Shown here one piece after another: positions 15,927 to 24,025 of a stretch of 41,619 nt of DNA; the first letter of the stretch is position 1, and every line of letters starts with the position of its first letter. The translations under genes and the position numbers were made by a program. The DNA is from Streptomyces sp. McG3 (lineage in GTDB: Bacteria > Actinomycetota > Actinomycetes > Streptomycetales > Streptomycetaceae): assembly GCF_018619185.1 (NCBI RefSeq), contig NZ_JAAXYC010000036.1, positions 1-41,619 on the forward strand. Direction: 5' to 3'. Below the pieces are notes generated by a model. That model was not told the DNA's origin and searched no databases. It saw only the letters and a program-made list of their open reading frames with translations.

Positions 15927-17476
15927 AACTCAACCGCCGAGATCTCCTCAAGGCCGCGAGCGCGGTCGGCGCGCTCAACGTCGTCTGGCCGCTGAGTGCC
16001 GGGCTCTCGCCCGCGCAGGCCCGGGAGGCCGCCGAGGCCCTCGGCGCACAGTACGACCCGGCGCCCTTCACCCTCGGAGTCGCCTCCGGTGATCCCCTGA
16101 CCACGAGCGTCGTGCTGTGGACCAGGGTCGCGCCCGACCCTCTCGCCCCCGAGCAGTCACTGCCCGAGGTCGTCGAGGTGGAATGGGTCGTCGCCACGGA
16201 CCGGGCGCTGCGGCGGGTCGTGGCGCTCGGCAAGGCGCCGGCCTCCGCGACACTCGGCCACAGCGTCCATGTGCCCGTCGGCGGGCTACGGGCGGGCACG
16301 CACTACTACTACGCGTTCCGGGCCCTGGGGAGGACCAGCCGGGTGGGGCGGACCAGGACGGCTCCCTCGGGAAGGATCGGCAGGGTCAAGTTCGCCGCAG
16401 CGAACTGTCAGGCCTTCCACGACGGCTACTACAGCGCACACCGCGCCATCGCCCGGGAGGACGTCGACTTCGTCGTCCACCTCGGCGACTACATCTACGA
16501 GCACGGCCCGGTCGGCGGCGACCATGTCCGCGACCACGACTCCCCCGAGATCCTCACCCTCACCGACTACCGCCGTAGGCACGCGCTCTACAAGGGCGAC
16601 GCCTCGCTGCGCGAAGCCCACGCGGCCCACCCCTGGTTCCTGACCTGGGACGACCACGAGGTGGTCAACGACTATTCGGGCACCGGCGGTGGCGCGCCCC
16701 TGATGCAACGCCGGGCCGCCGCCTATCAGGCGTGGTACGAGCACATGCCGCACCGGGACGGGGGCGAGTCCTCGCTGCCCGACCCGGTGATCCACCGCAA
16801 CCGCCGCTGGGGCGACCTGCTCGAACTCAGCGTCCTGGACCTGCGCTCGTACCGGTCGGCACAGAACCTGCCCGAAGGAACGATCCTCGGCGCCGACCAG
16901 AAGGCGTGGCTCAAGCAACACGTCGACCGGGCGCCGGACGCCTGGCATGTCTGGGCCAACTCGATCATGCTCAGCCAGCTGCGCGGCAGGCCCGGTGGAG
17001 GGTACATGTTCACCGACCAGTGGGACGGCTTCCTCGCCGAGCGCAAGGAAGTGCTCGACCATGTGCACAAAAGCGGCCTTGAGGACCTGGTGGTGATCAC
17101 CGGTGACTGGCACTCCGCGTTCGTCGACGACATCAGGACCGACTTCGACGACACCACGTCGCCGGTGGTCGGCACGGAGTTCACCGCCCACTCGGTCACA
17201 TCGGGGGCGTACTCCGCGGAGTGGAACGCGGCCAATGGCCCGCTGATGGGCAAGGCCAACCCGCACCTCAAGTACTTCGAGGGCAACCGCTACGGCTACG
17301 ACGTGTACGAGGTCACACCGGGGCGGTTCACCACCCATATGCGGGTCATCGAGGACCGCAGGGACCCGCACTCGCCCGTTTCGACCCTGACCACCTTCCA
17401 CGTGGAACGGGGGACGGTCGGCTCGTACGAGGACCCGGCGACGAAGAAGTCGCCCGCGCAGTACCGACGGGACTGA
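15923..17476 (+). CDS. phoD: PhoD-type alkaline phosphatase/phosphodiesterase, Tat-exported
   Basis: A 517-residue member of the PhoD metallophosphatase family, which releases phosphate from phosphomonoesters and phosphodiesters outside the cell with Fe/Ca cofactors. The N-terminus MKLNRRDLLKAASAVGALNV carries a twin-arginine signal, with probable cleavage after SPAQA near residue 33. An Ig-like PhoD N-terminal domain (FTLGVASGDPLTTSVVLWTRVAP) precedes the catalytic domain. Metal-site motifs are AANCQ, HLGDYIYEHG, TWDDHEVVNDY and ITGDWHSAFVDD. Lengths and order are as usual for the family. It overlaps the small upstream gene by four bases. PhoP control is plausible for this family, but no double PHO box was identified. 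Confidence 0.93.
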   Translation: MKLNRRDLLKAASAVGALNVVWPLSAGLSPAQAREAAEALGAQYDPAPFTLGVASGDPLTTSVVLWTRVAPDPLAPEQSLPEVVEVEWVVATDRALRRVVALGKAPASATLGHSVHVPVGGLRAGTHYYYAFRALGRTSRVGRTRTAPSGRIGRVKFAAANCQAFHDGYYSAHRAIAREDVDFVVHLGDYIYEHGPVGGDHVRDHDSPEILTLTDYRRRHALYKGDASLREAHAAHPWFLTWDDHEVVNDYSGTGGGAPLMQRRAAAYQAWYEHMPHRDGGESSLPDPVIHRNRRWGDLLELSVLDLRSYRSAQNLPEGTILGADQKAWLKQHVDRAPDAWHVWANSIMLSQLRGRPGGGYMFTDQWDGFLAERKEVLDHVHKSGLEDLVVITGDWHSAFVDDIRTDFDDTTSPVVGTEFTAHSVTSGAYSAEWNAANGPLMGKANPHLKYFEGNRYGYDVYEVTPGRFTTHMRVIEDRRDPHSPVSTLTTFHVERGTVGSYEDPATKKSPAQYRRD

Positions 17477-18331
17477 CCGCCGGGCTCATCGCCCAGGTAC
17501 GGACGGGGCGCGTGTCACACCGTCGTGTGGTCCGCCGCGTCTCGTACGCGCCCGTCTCCCGGGATCACGATCGGCAGCCATGCCGCTCGCATCGCTCGCG
17601 ACAGGCCCTCAACGGCCCAGCCGTACCGAGCTGTACTGATTCCGAGCGGCTGGGCTTGATCATGGCGAGGCCCTCGGCATGGTGGAGCCGTCCAGGAACC
17701 CACCGCGTGCCGCCGTCCGTGGCAGTGCTGCTTTCGACGGTCAGCACGCCGCGGCCAGTGGGCACGCCGCCGGTGGGGCGGACGTCAACAGTGAAGATCT
17801 TCAGCTTGGTCTCATCTTGCGAGGAGTTTCCGCGCGTGAGCTGAGAGCGCGGGGACGAGGGACGCGGCGTAAGCTCCCCGGCGGCGCGACTGTCGGCAAC
17901 AGCTCCGGCACACGCCCCCGGGGAACCTCGAACATGCTCCGCAGGTCCGCACGGCGCGTCCCCGACGTATTCCAGGAGCCCGGTCAGGTCTTTCAAGGTC
18001 ACTGGTGTGGAGCGCCACGTCGACGGTGTCGTGACCGGCCTCGGTGAGAGCCTCCACCTCACGCCGCTGAACAGCCGTGCTCCGCAAGCAGGTGTCGGCC
18101 GCTCCCGGACCGCAGCCTGGCGCGCTCACCCACCGTGTCGAAGGCCTTTGGCCCAATGCGGCGGACACGGAGCCGGTGAAGACGAGAGAGACGAGAAGCG
18201 GCCGGGAAGCCGGAATGGGCCCGGCCGACCGACGTCCGATTCCGTCCGGCGCGTCCGCACGGCCGGGAACCCTGTCGCACCAGCGGCCCTCCCAAGATGC
18301 GGTGCGTCTGTACGTGACGAGACTGGGCGCT
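17477..18331. other. Long gene-free gap before the gas vesicle cluster
   Basis: This gap of 855 bp has no gene I can support. Patches of protein-like sequence appear on the minus strand in different frames: LTEAGHDTVDVALHTSDL (about 18060-18005), VTLKDLTGLLEYVGDAP (about 18005-17955) and TKLKIFTVDVRPTGGVPTG (about 17815-17755). They lack starts and ribosome binding sites and change frame, which fits a decayed gene. The gvpO promoter should lie in the last 100 bp, but no clear -35/-10 pair or stress-sigma (GGGTAC-type) element was recognised there. Confidence 0.5.
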
Positions 18332-18652
18332 ATGGCAGACCAACGTTCGGAGCGGGCCACCGGCCCGACAAGGGCCCGGAAGAAGACCGCGCCCAGTAAG
18401 GGACCCGAGCATGCCGCTCGGGCTGCCTGCCAGAGCCTGGAGGGGCTGATCGGCCATCCCGCCGAGGGCGTCTCCGCGGTCCGGCGCTCCGACGACGACG
18501 GCTGGTGCGTGGTCGTGGACGTACTCGAGGTGCCTCGGATCCCGGACACGACCAGCCTCCTCGCCTCCTACGAGGTGCAACTGGACAGATCCGGAGAGCT
18601 CCAGGAGTACCGCCGGGTCCGTCGCTACCGGCGCGGTGCCGCAGACGAGTGA
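18332..18652 (+). CDS. gvpO: Gas vesicle protein GvpO
   Basis: A 106-residue protein of the GvpO family and the first gene of the cluster, as in other Streptomyces gas vesicle loci. A basic, disordered N-terminus (about residues 1-30) is followed by the conserved fold: AARAACQSLEGLIGHPAEGVSAV, then WCVVVDVLEVPRIPDTTSLLASYEVQLD and the end motif LQEYRRVRRYRRG. The ATG at 18332 fits the family start, although the frame is open upstream. GvpO is needed for vesicle formation in halophilic archaea, where it may act as a regulator or assembly factor. Its molecular role in Streptomyces is not settled. gvpA begins 34 bp downstream. Confidence 0.9.
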   Translation: MADQRSERATGPTRARKKTAPSKGPEHAARAACQSLEGLIGHPAEGVSAVRRSDDDGWCVVVDVLEVPRIPDTTSLLASYEVQLDRSGELQEYRRVRRYRRGAADE

Positions 18653-18686
18653 TCCGAGACCGTCCGACAGCTGGAAGGACCAACCC

Positions 18687-19148
18687 ATGACGACCACGAC
18701 CTACGCCGACGAAGTCGCTCCGTGCCCGCCCCGCGCCGGCACCCTGTACGACGTGCTGGAGCTCATTCTCGACCGGGGCATGGTGATCGACGTATTCGTC
18801 CGGGTCTCCCTGGTCGGCATCGAGATCATCAAGATCGACGCCCGCATAGTCGTGGCCAGCGTGGACACCTATCTCCGCTTCGCCGAGGCGTGCAACCGAC
18901 TCGATCTCGAACGGGATTCGGGCAGCACGACGGTCCCCGAGCTGCTCAGCGGCAGCGCGGCGAAGTCCATCGGCAAGCGCAAGGTGCGCAAGGCAGCGGA
19001 ATCGGTCGGCGACTCCGTGCGCAAGGCCGTGGGACGCGATGACCCCGAAGAGGTGGAGGAAGAGGGCGAGGAAGAGGCCCCGAAGAGGCGTCGGGCACCC
19101 GCCCGCAGCGGGGGCGGCGCGAGCCGACGCCGCCGAGCGGAGGCCTGA
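18687..19148 (+). CDS. gvpA: Gas vesicle structural protein GvpA with long basic tail
   Basis: A 153-residue GvpA/GvpJ-family protein. Residues about 19-80 form the conserved shell fold: TLYDVLELILDRGMVIDVFVRVSLVGIEIIKIDARIVVASVDTYLRFAEA lies at 18744-18890 (key parts LDRGMVIDVFVRVSLVGIE and DARIVVASVDTYLRF). GvpA is normally about 70 residues. This one adds an 80-residue tail that is first acidic (EEVEEEGEEE) and then arginine-rich and basic, as in Streptomyces clusters. In gvp naming it holds the gvpA position after gvpO. It may be the wall subunit or a nucleating GvpJ-like paralogue. GGAAGG lies about ten bases before the ATG at 18687. Confidence 0.9.
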   Translation: MTTTTYADEVAPCPPRAGTLYDVLELILDRGMVIDVFVRVSLVGIEIIKIDARIVVASVDTYLRFAEACNRLDLERDSGSTTVPELLSGSAAKSIGKRKVRKAAESVGDSVRKAVGRDDPEEVEEEGEEEAPKRRRAPARSGGGASRRRRAEA

Positions 19149-19151
19149 GCC

Positions 19152-19910
19152 ATGAGCGGCGACGGGCTGTACGTCTACGCGGTGGTGCGCGAGGGAACCG
19201 CACTGCCTGATGGCGCAGGAGGCGTGGGCGATCCTCCCGCCACCCTGCGCACCGTCGGTGCGGGGAAGGTCGCCGCAGTCGTCAGCAGCGCCCCCGCGCG
19301 GCTGCGCGCACGGCGACGCGACCTGCTGGCACACCAGGATCTGCTGATGGGCCTAGCGGAGAGAGGCCCTGTCCTGCCCATGCGTTTCGGCATGGTCGCG
19401 CCGGACGAGGACGCTCTGCTCGCCCAGCTGACCGCGGCGGAGACGAGCCACCTCGCCACCCTGAAGAACCTGGACGGGCACGTCGAGGTCAACGTCAAGG
19501 CCCTGCCGGCACCCGACTCCCTCGCCAGAGTGGTGATCGAGGACGCCACCGTACGGCGGCTGCGCGACGAAGCGCGCAGACGCCCCGGATACGAGGCCAG
19601 CGTGCGGCTGGGTGAAGCAGTGGCCTCCGCCCTGGCGCGACGAGCGGCCGAAGCGGGCCGCGAGGTGTTGCGCGAGCTCGCCCCACTGGCTCGCGCGGCC
19701 GCCACGGGCCCCGACGTCCAGGGATGCGCGATCAACACTTCCTTCCTCGTCCCGCGCACCCACAGCGACCGGTTCCGTACGACGACCGAGCGGCTCGCGG
19801 AAGCACGCAGAAGCCATGTCGACATCCGCTTCGCGGGTCCGCTGCCCTGCTACAGCTTCGTCGGCGACTCGGGCGTCCCGAGCCGGCCGACAGCGGTCGC
19901 CGGAGGCTGA
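19152..19910 (+). CDS. gvpF: Gas vesicle protein GvpF (GvpF/L family)
   Basis: A 252-residue GvpF/GvpL-family assembly protein. The N-terminal domain starts GLYVYAVVREG and contains LLAHQDLLMGLAERGPVLPMRFGM, the most conserved GvpF/L block. The C-terminal part ends with NTSFLVP and PLPCYSFVG, which is also seen at the end of the second family member at 22559. GvpF is a minor, gas-facing vesicle component and binds GvpA during assembly in other organisms. The start ATG at 19152 lies three bases after the gvpA stop, and gvpG follows after two bases, so this is a tight operon. Confidence 0.93.
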   Translation: MSGDGLYVYAVVREGTALPDGAGGVGDPPATLRTVGAGKVAAVVSSAPARLRARRRDLLAHQDLLMGLAERGPVLPMRFGMVAPDEDALLAQLTAAETSHLATLKNLDGHVEVNVKALPAPDSLARVVIEDATVRRLRDEARRRPGYEASVRLGEAVASALARRAAEAGREVLRELAPLARAAATGPDVQGCAINTSFLVPRTHSDRFRTTTERLAEARRSHVDIRFAGPLPCYSFVGDSGVPSRPTAVAGG

Positions 19911-19912
19911 CG

Positions 19913-20167
19913 ATGGGACTGATCTCCGGACTCCTGCTCCTGCCGCTCGCGCCGGCGCGCGGTGTGGTGTGGATCGCGGAGCAGCTCCAGGAAACCGCTG
20001 AACGCGAACTGTACGACCCGAGTGCGATTCGTGCGCAACTCGCCGAGCTCAACCGAGAACTCGACGAGCAACTCATCGATCTCGACGCGTTCGAGACGGA
20101 GGAGGAGCGATTGCTGGACCGGCTCCACGCCGCTCAGAAGCGCTCCCACGCCGACAACAGAAGGTGA
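19913..20167 (+). CDS. gvpG: Gas vesicle protein GvpG
   Basis: An 84-residue GvpG-family protein. It opens with the hydrophobic MGLISGLLLLPLAPARGVVWIAEQ segment (residues 1-24), which is the family hallmark. A long charged coiled-coil-like helix with regular leucines follows: AQLAELNRELDEQLIDLDAFETEEE. GvpG is an accessory protein required in vesicle assembly, probably part of a GvpF-GvpG-GvpL complex. The ATG at 19913 lies two bases after gvpF. The gene end overlaps an alternative GTG start of the next gene. Confidence 0.92.
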   Translation: MGLISGLLLLPLAPARGVVWIAEQLQETAERELYDPSAIRAQLAELNRELDEQLIDLDAFETEEERLLDRLHAAQKRSHADNRR

Positions 20168-20172
20168 CGGAC

Positions 20173-21069
20173 ATGGATGACCAGGACAAGGTGGCTCTGG
20201 CAGCCGCCGTAGTGGGCGGATACGTGCTGGGCCGGACGAAGAAGGGCCGACTCGCCCTGAGCGTCGCGACCTATCTGGCGGGACGGCGTTTCGGGCTCGA
20301 ACCCCGCCAGCTCGCGGCGGAGGGGATGCGTCGGCTGGGAGAGATTCCCCAGTTCGCGGAGTTGCAGGAGCAGCTCAGGGGCGAAGTGCTGGACGCCGGA
20401 CGCCAGGCCGTGACCGCCGCTGCGAACCGCGGCATGAGCACGCTCGCGGACGCCATCAGCGACCGCACGCTGCGTCTCGGTGAGGCGGCGGACGAGGACA
20501 CGGCTGACGAGGACCAGGACGAGGACGAGCCGCAAGAGGAGTACGAGGAGGAAGAGGGCGAAGAAGAAGGCGAGGAGCCGGACAGCGAGGGCGAGGAATA
20601 CGAGGAAGAGGACGAGGAGGGCACGGACGACGAGTACGAAGACGAAGAGGAGGAGCCGGACGACGACGTGCCCGAAGAGGACGACGAAGAGCCCGAGGAG
20701 GAGGAACCGGAGGAGGAAGCCCCGGCTCCGCCGACCCGGCGCAGGAGGGCGCCCGCCGCTCCCGAGAAGAAGGCTCCGCACCGGAAGTCCGCACGGGCGA
20801 AGAAGCCCGCGGCCCCGGCCAGGAAGGCCCCGGCAAAGAAGACCGCCCCCGCGAAGAAGAGCGCTCCGGCGAAGAAGGCCGCGGCCAAGAAGTCCGCACC
20901 AGCGAAGAAGACGGCCCCGGCAAAGAAGACCGCGGCCAAGAAGTCCGCACCAGCGAAGAAGACGGCGGCCAAGAAGACGACGTCGAAGCAGCCGGCCAAG
21001 AAGTCGGCCGCCAAGAAATCGGCGTCGGCGAAGCGGACAGCGTCCAAGCGCTCCGGTAGCGGGAGGTAG
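20173..21069 (+). CDS. gvpY: GvpY, charge-segregated gas vesicle cluster protein
   Basis: A 298-residue protein in the gvpY position of the Streptomyces cluster. Three zones are visible. Residues 1-100 are a conserved folded or amphipathic part: KVALAAAVVGGYVLGRTKKGRLALSVATYLAGRR (20186-20290, key part GGYVLGRTKKGRLALS). Residues about 106-182 are almost purely Glu/Asp with Tyr. Residues about 190-298 consist of repeats of AKK-type units (APAKKTA, SAPAKK) like a histone H1 tail. The opposite charge blocks could bind each other, the acidic tails of neighbouring Gvp proteins, or nucleic acid. The ATG at 20173 is chosen because AGAAGG is well spaced. GTG 20164 is an alternative that overlaps gvpG. 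Function is not established. Confidence 0.85.
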   Translation: MDDQDKVALAAAVVGGYVLGRTKKGRLALSVATYLAGRRFGLEPRQLAAEGMRRLGEIPQFAELQEQLRGEVLDAGRQAVTAAANRGMSTLADAISDRTLRLGEAADEDTADEDQDEDEPQEEYEEEEGEEEGEEPDSEGEEYEEEDEEGTDDEYEDEEEEPDDDVPEEDDEEPEEEEPEEEAPAPPTRRRRAPAAPEKKAPHRKSARAKKPAAPARKAPAKKTAPAKKSAPAKKAAAKKSAPAKKTAPAKKTAAKKSAPAKKTAAKKTTSKQPAKKSAAKKSASAKRTASKRSGSGR

Positions 21070-21075
21070 AGGGCC

Positions 21076-22170
21076 ATGGCGAAGACCGACAAGGCCGAAT
21101 CCGAGGAAGCGCAGGAGTCGGGCGTCGACCGTCTGAAGGGCGAGTTGTCGAAATACGCCAGTACTCAGGTGCAGAAAATCGCCGAGAAGGCCGGTGAGAA
21201 ACTCACCGATCTCACCGGACAGATGAGTGATGTCGCGGAGAACGGCGGCTCGTTGCCCGCAATCGGCTCACGCATTCTGAAGGGCGAATCCCCTGTGAAG
21301 GCCTTCGTTTCGGAGAAGGCCAAGGGCGCGAAGGACGCGGTCGTGGACAAGGCCAAGGACGCACTCGGCGGTGGGGGCAGGAGCAAGCGCAAGTCCAGTG
21401 GTAGCAAGGTCATGAACATCATCGAGGTCCTCGATGTGGGCGTGCCCCTGCGTACGGCCTACGACGCGTGGACCCAGTACGAGGAGTTCAGCAGCTTCGC
21501 GAAGGGTGTGCGCGACGTTTCGAAGAGCGATGACACCGAGAGCGACTGGAAGGTGAAGGTCGGCCCCTCGTCCCGAAGTTTCAAGGCCACGGTACTGGAA
21601 CAGATTCCGGACGACAGGATCGTGTGGTCGTCCGAGGGCGCCAAGGGCACGACCAACGGAGCGGTCAGCTTTCACGAACTCGGGCCGACGCTCACCCGGA
21701 TCATTCTGGTCGTGGAGTACTACCCCTCCGGATTCTTCGAGAAGACGGGCAACCTCTGGCGCGCTCAGGGGCGTCGCATGCGGCTCGACTTCAAGCACTT
21801 CCAGCGCTACGTCACCCTCACCGAGGAGGAGCCGGAAGGCTGGCGCGGTGAGATCCGCGACGGTGAGGTCGTCGTTTCCCACGAGGACGCCATCGAGCAG
21901 GAGGAGGCGGAGGAGCAGGAGGGCGAGGAGGACGAGGAGTACGAGGACGGCGCGGACGAGGAGCCCGAAGACGACGAAGAGGCCGAGGACGACGAAGAAG
22001 ACGAGGAGCCCGAGGACGACGAAGGGGCCGAGGACGAGGAGCCCGAGGAAGACGAAGAGGCCGAGGACGACGAAGAGGACGAGGAGGACGAGGAGGACGA
22101 GGAGGACGAGGAGGAGCCCCCCGCTCCTGAGCGCCGGAGCCGTTCGCGTCGTGCGAGGGCCTCACGGTGA
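21076..22170 (+). CDS. gvpZ: GvpZ, SRPBCC-domain protein with acidic tail
   Basis: A 364-residue protein. The N-terminal part (1-110) is helical and lysine-rich, with VDRLKGELSKYASTQVQKI and a KGAKDAVVDKAKDAL stretch. Residues about 112-255 form an SRPBCC (START-like, cyclase/dehydrase) domain: VMNIIEVLDVGVPLRTAYDAW, WTQYEEFSSFAKGV, and RIVWSSEGAKGTTNGAVSFHEL. The last 90 residues are a Glu/Asp repeat (EDDEEDEEDEE) ending in a short basic SRSRRARASR. SRPBCC folds hold hydrophobic ligands, which fits a chaperone-like role for the very hydrophobic GvpA, but that is inference. The stop overlaps the gvpJ start by four bases (GTGA). Confidence 0.88.
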   Translation: MAKTDKAESEEAQESGVDRLKGELSKYASTQVQKIAEKAGEKLTDLTGQMSDVAENGGSLPAIGSRILKGESPVKAFVSEKAKGAKDAVVDKAKDALGGGGRSKRKSSGSKVMNIIEVLDVGVPLRTAYDAWTQYEEFSSFAKGVRDVSKSDDTESDWKVKVGPSSRSFKATVLEQIPDDRIVWSSEGAKGTTNGAVSFHELGPTLTRIILVVEYYPSGFFEKTGNLWRAQGRRMRLDFKHFQRYVTLTEEEPEGWRGEIRDGEVVVSHEDAIEQEEAEEQEGEEDEEYEDGADEEPEDDEEAEDDEEDEEPEDDEGAEDEEPEEDEEAEDDEEDEEDEEDEEDEEEPPAPERRSRSRRARASR

Positions 22171-22562
22171 CCGATCTCGACTTCCGACAGGGAGATCGGC
22201 CGATTCCCGGGCCTCAGACCACCAACCTCGCGGACATCCTCGAACGCGTCCTGGACAAGGGCATCGTCATCGCCGGAGACATCAAGATCGATCTCCTCGA
22301 CATCGAGTTGCTCACCATCCGCCTCCGCCTGTTCGTCGCGTCGGTCGACACCGCGAAGAAGGCGGGAATCGACTGGTGGGAGACCGATCCCGCGCTGAGT
22401 TCCCAGGCGTCGCGCAACGCCTTGGAGGACGAGAACCGTGAGCTGAGGGAGCGCCTCCGGGCTCTCGAACCGTCCGCCGAGGCATCCTCCGACCGGTCGA
22501 CACCTCAGCGGGCGGAACAGGAGAAGCGGACCGGCGAGGAGAAGGAGAACAGGAAAAGATGA
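22167..22562 (+). CDS. gvpJ: Gas vesicle protein GvpJ (GvpA family)
   Basis: A 131-residue second GvpA-family protein. The shell fold lies at about residues 18-75: NLADILERVLDKGIVIAGDIKIDLLDIELLTIRLRLFVASVDTAKKAGIDWW (22221-22378, key part LDKGIVIAGDIKIDLLDIE). The tail is a charged helix, ENRELRERLRAL, followed by a polar end. GvpJ paralogues are minor conical-tip or nucleation subunits in other species. The start is GTG 22167, overlapping the gvpZ stop. The stop overlaps the gvpL start (ATGA), so translation is coupled through Z-J-L. Confidence 0.92.
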   Translation: MTDLDFRQGDRPIPGPQTTNLADILERVLDKGIVIAGDIKIDLLDIELLTIRLRLFVASVDTAKKAGIDWWETDPALSSQASRNALEDENRELRERLRALEPSAEASSDRSTPQRAEQEKRTGEEKENRKR

Positions 22563-23398
22563 CGCAGCCATGGGACTCACGGGCCGCGCCCTCGGGCCCG
22601 GACGAAGACGTCACGTATGTGTTCGCCATCTGCCGCAGCACACGTGCCACGAGCACGTTGGACGTCACCGGCGTGGCCGGCATGCCCGGCGGTGCAGCGG
22701 TCCGGCTGCTGGTGTCGGACCTGCTGACCGCCGTGGTGCAGACCGTCCGCGGCGCCGACTTCACCGACGAGGTCTGGCAGCGTCGGCTCTCCGACCGCGA
22801 TGAGATCGAGCGATACGCACGAGCTCACCACTCGGTGGTGTCGGCCGTGGCAGCTCACTGTCCCGTCGTGCCCCTGCCCCTCGCCACGCTGTACCACGAC
22901 GACGCCCGGGCCAGGCGGGGCCTGGACGAAGAGGCGGACCGCTTCCATGCCGCGCTGAAACGCGTCGCACACCACGCCGAGTGGGGAGTGAAGGTCTACG
23001 AGCCTGCGGCCCCGGAGCCGAGCCCGGCGCCCGGCGAAACAGCTCCGGAGTCGGTCGACGGGCGCGGCGCTCCCGCCCCCGGGGCGGGTCTCGCGTATCT
23101 GAACAGGAAGCGGGGCGTCCAGGTACAGCGGGAGGAGCGCCGGGAACAGGCCTTGGAGGTCGCGGAGTCGGTGGACGCCGAACTGCGCGGTCTCGCCGCG
23201 GCGTCACGTCGGTTGCGCACGCACGGTGCGGCGCTGTCGGGCGACCAGCGGGCCCACGTACTCAACGCCACCTACCTGGTCGCCGACGACAGGGCGGACG
23301 AAGTCGGCCTGCTGGTGAAGACGTTGGGCGAGCGTACGGGAGCACAGATCGAGCTGTCGGGTCCTTGGGTGCCGTATTCCTTCGTAGGAGAGGTGTGA
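22559..23398 (+). CDS. gvpL: Gas vesicle protein GvpL (GvpF/L family)
   Basis: A 279-residue second GvpF/L-family protein. DVTYVFAICRSTR replaces the first strand block of GvpF. HHSVVSAVAAHCPVVPLPLATLYHDD corresponds to the conserved VLPMRFG block. An Ala/Pro-rich linker lies at about residues 150-180, and the C-terminal domain ends with LSGPWVPYSFVGE, as in GvpF. It begins with ATG 22559 overlapping the gvpJ stop, and the gvpS start follows its stop by two bases. GvpL is regarded as an assembly hub contacting many other Gvp proteins. Confidence 0.92.
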   Translation: MTQPWDSRAAPSGPDEDVTYVFAICRSTRATSTLDVTGVAGMPGGAAVRLLVSDLLTAVVQTVRGADFTDEVWQRRLSDRDEIERYARAHHSVVSAVAAHCPVVPLPLATLYHDDARARRGLDEEADRFHAALKRVAHHAEWGVKVYEPAAPEPSPAPGETAPESVDGRGAPAPGAGLAYLNRKRGVQVQREERREQALEVAESVDAELRGLAAASRRLRTHGAALSGDQRAHVLNATYLVADDRADEVGLLVKTLGERTGAQIELSGPWVPYSFVGEV

Positions 23399-23400
23399 CC

Positions 23401-23628
23401 ATGGCGCACGACGTGGTGCCGTGGGACAGCCCGGAACCCTTGAGCGGTCCTCTCGGGGTGCCGCTCGTCGACCTGCTGGACCGCCTGCTGGCCACGGGTG
23501 TGGTGGTCAGCGGCGACTTGGTCATCGCCATCGCCGACGTACCCCTCGTTCGCGTGTCGTTGCACGCGCTGTTGTCGTCGGTCAACGAACGTGTGCCCTC
23601 GCCGTGGAGCGACGGAGGGCCCTTGTGA
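23401..23628 (+). CDS. gvpS: Gas vesicle protein GvpS (GvpA family)
   Basis: A 75-residue short GvpA-family paralogue, the third in this cluster. The fold reads VPLVDLLDRLLATGVVVSGDLVIAIADVPLVRVSLHALLSSV (23458-23580, key part LLATGVVVSGDLVIAIADV). It lacks the charged tails of the other two. The ATG at 23401 has AGGAGAGG upstream. Its stop overlaps the GTG start of gvpK (GTGA). GvpS is a minor structural subunit. Confidence 0.9.
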   Translation: MAHDVVPWDSPEPLSGPLGVPLVDLLDRLLATGVVVSGDLVIAIADVPLVRVSLHALLSSVNERVPSPWSDGGPL

Positions 23629-23903
23629 CGGGCCCCCGTGTCGACCTGGACTCCGAGCAAATGGGACGGGACCTGGTGGCCCTGGTCCTGACGGTGGTCG
23701 AGCTGTTGCGGCAGCTGATGGAGCGGCAGGCCATCCGCCGCGTGGAGCAGGGCGACCTGAACGACGAGCAGGTCGAGGAGATCGGAACCACGCTCATGCT
23801 GCTCGACCAGCGGATGAAGGAACTCTGCGAGCAGCACGGTGTGCGTCCGGAGGATCTCAATCTCGATCTCGGCCCGCTCGGGACCCTGTTGCCCCGCGAC
23901 TGA
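23625..23903 (+). CDS. gvpK: Gas vesicle protein GvpK
   Basis: A 92-residue GvpK-family protein. The conserved block is LVALVLTVVELLRQLMERQAIRRVE followed by LNDEQVEEIGTTLMLLDQRMKELCEQHG, then the end motif DLNLDLGPLGTLL. It is close to the usual family length. Translation starts at GTG 23625, overlapping the gvpS stop. It is the last gene of the canonical gvpOAFGYZJLSK order. GvpK is a minor component or assembly protein of uncertain role. Confidence 0.93.
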   Translation: MTGPRVDLDSEQMGRDLVALVLTVVELLRQLMERQAIRRVEQGDLNDEQVEEIGTTLMLLDQRMKELCEQHGVRPEDLNLDLGPLGTLLPRD

Positions 23904-24025
23904 GGGCCCGGTCCTGCCCGTCACGCCGCGCCACTCGAATGGCGTATGCCTGCGAGCGGGCGCAGAGTGAGAAGAGGGGACCGCACGGGCAGGGGCCCGT
24001 GGCAATCACTCTCTGTGAGGCAGTC

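Noticed and set aside
16286..17401. A 371-codon minus-strand frame opposite phoD
   Set aside because: It is antisense to a gene with a full set of metal motifs and is explained by codon bias.
20271..22580. Long serine- and proline-rich minus-strand frames opposite gvpY and gvpZ, and GAGGAC-type DNA repeats
   Set aside because: They are the reverse complement of Glu/Asp and Lys codon runs in real genes. They have no ribosome binding sites, and the repeats are explained by acidic protein tails.
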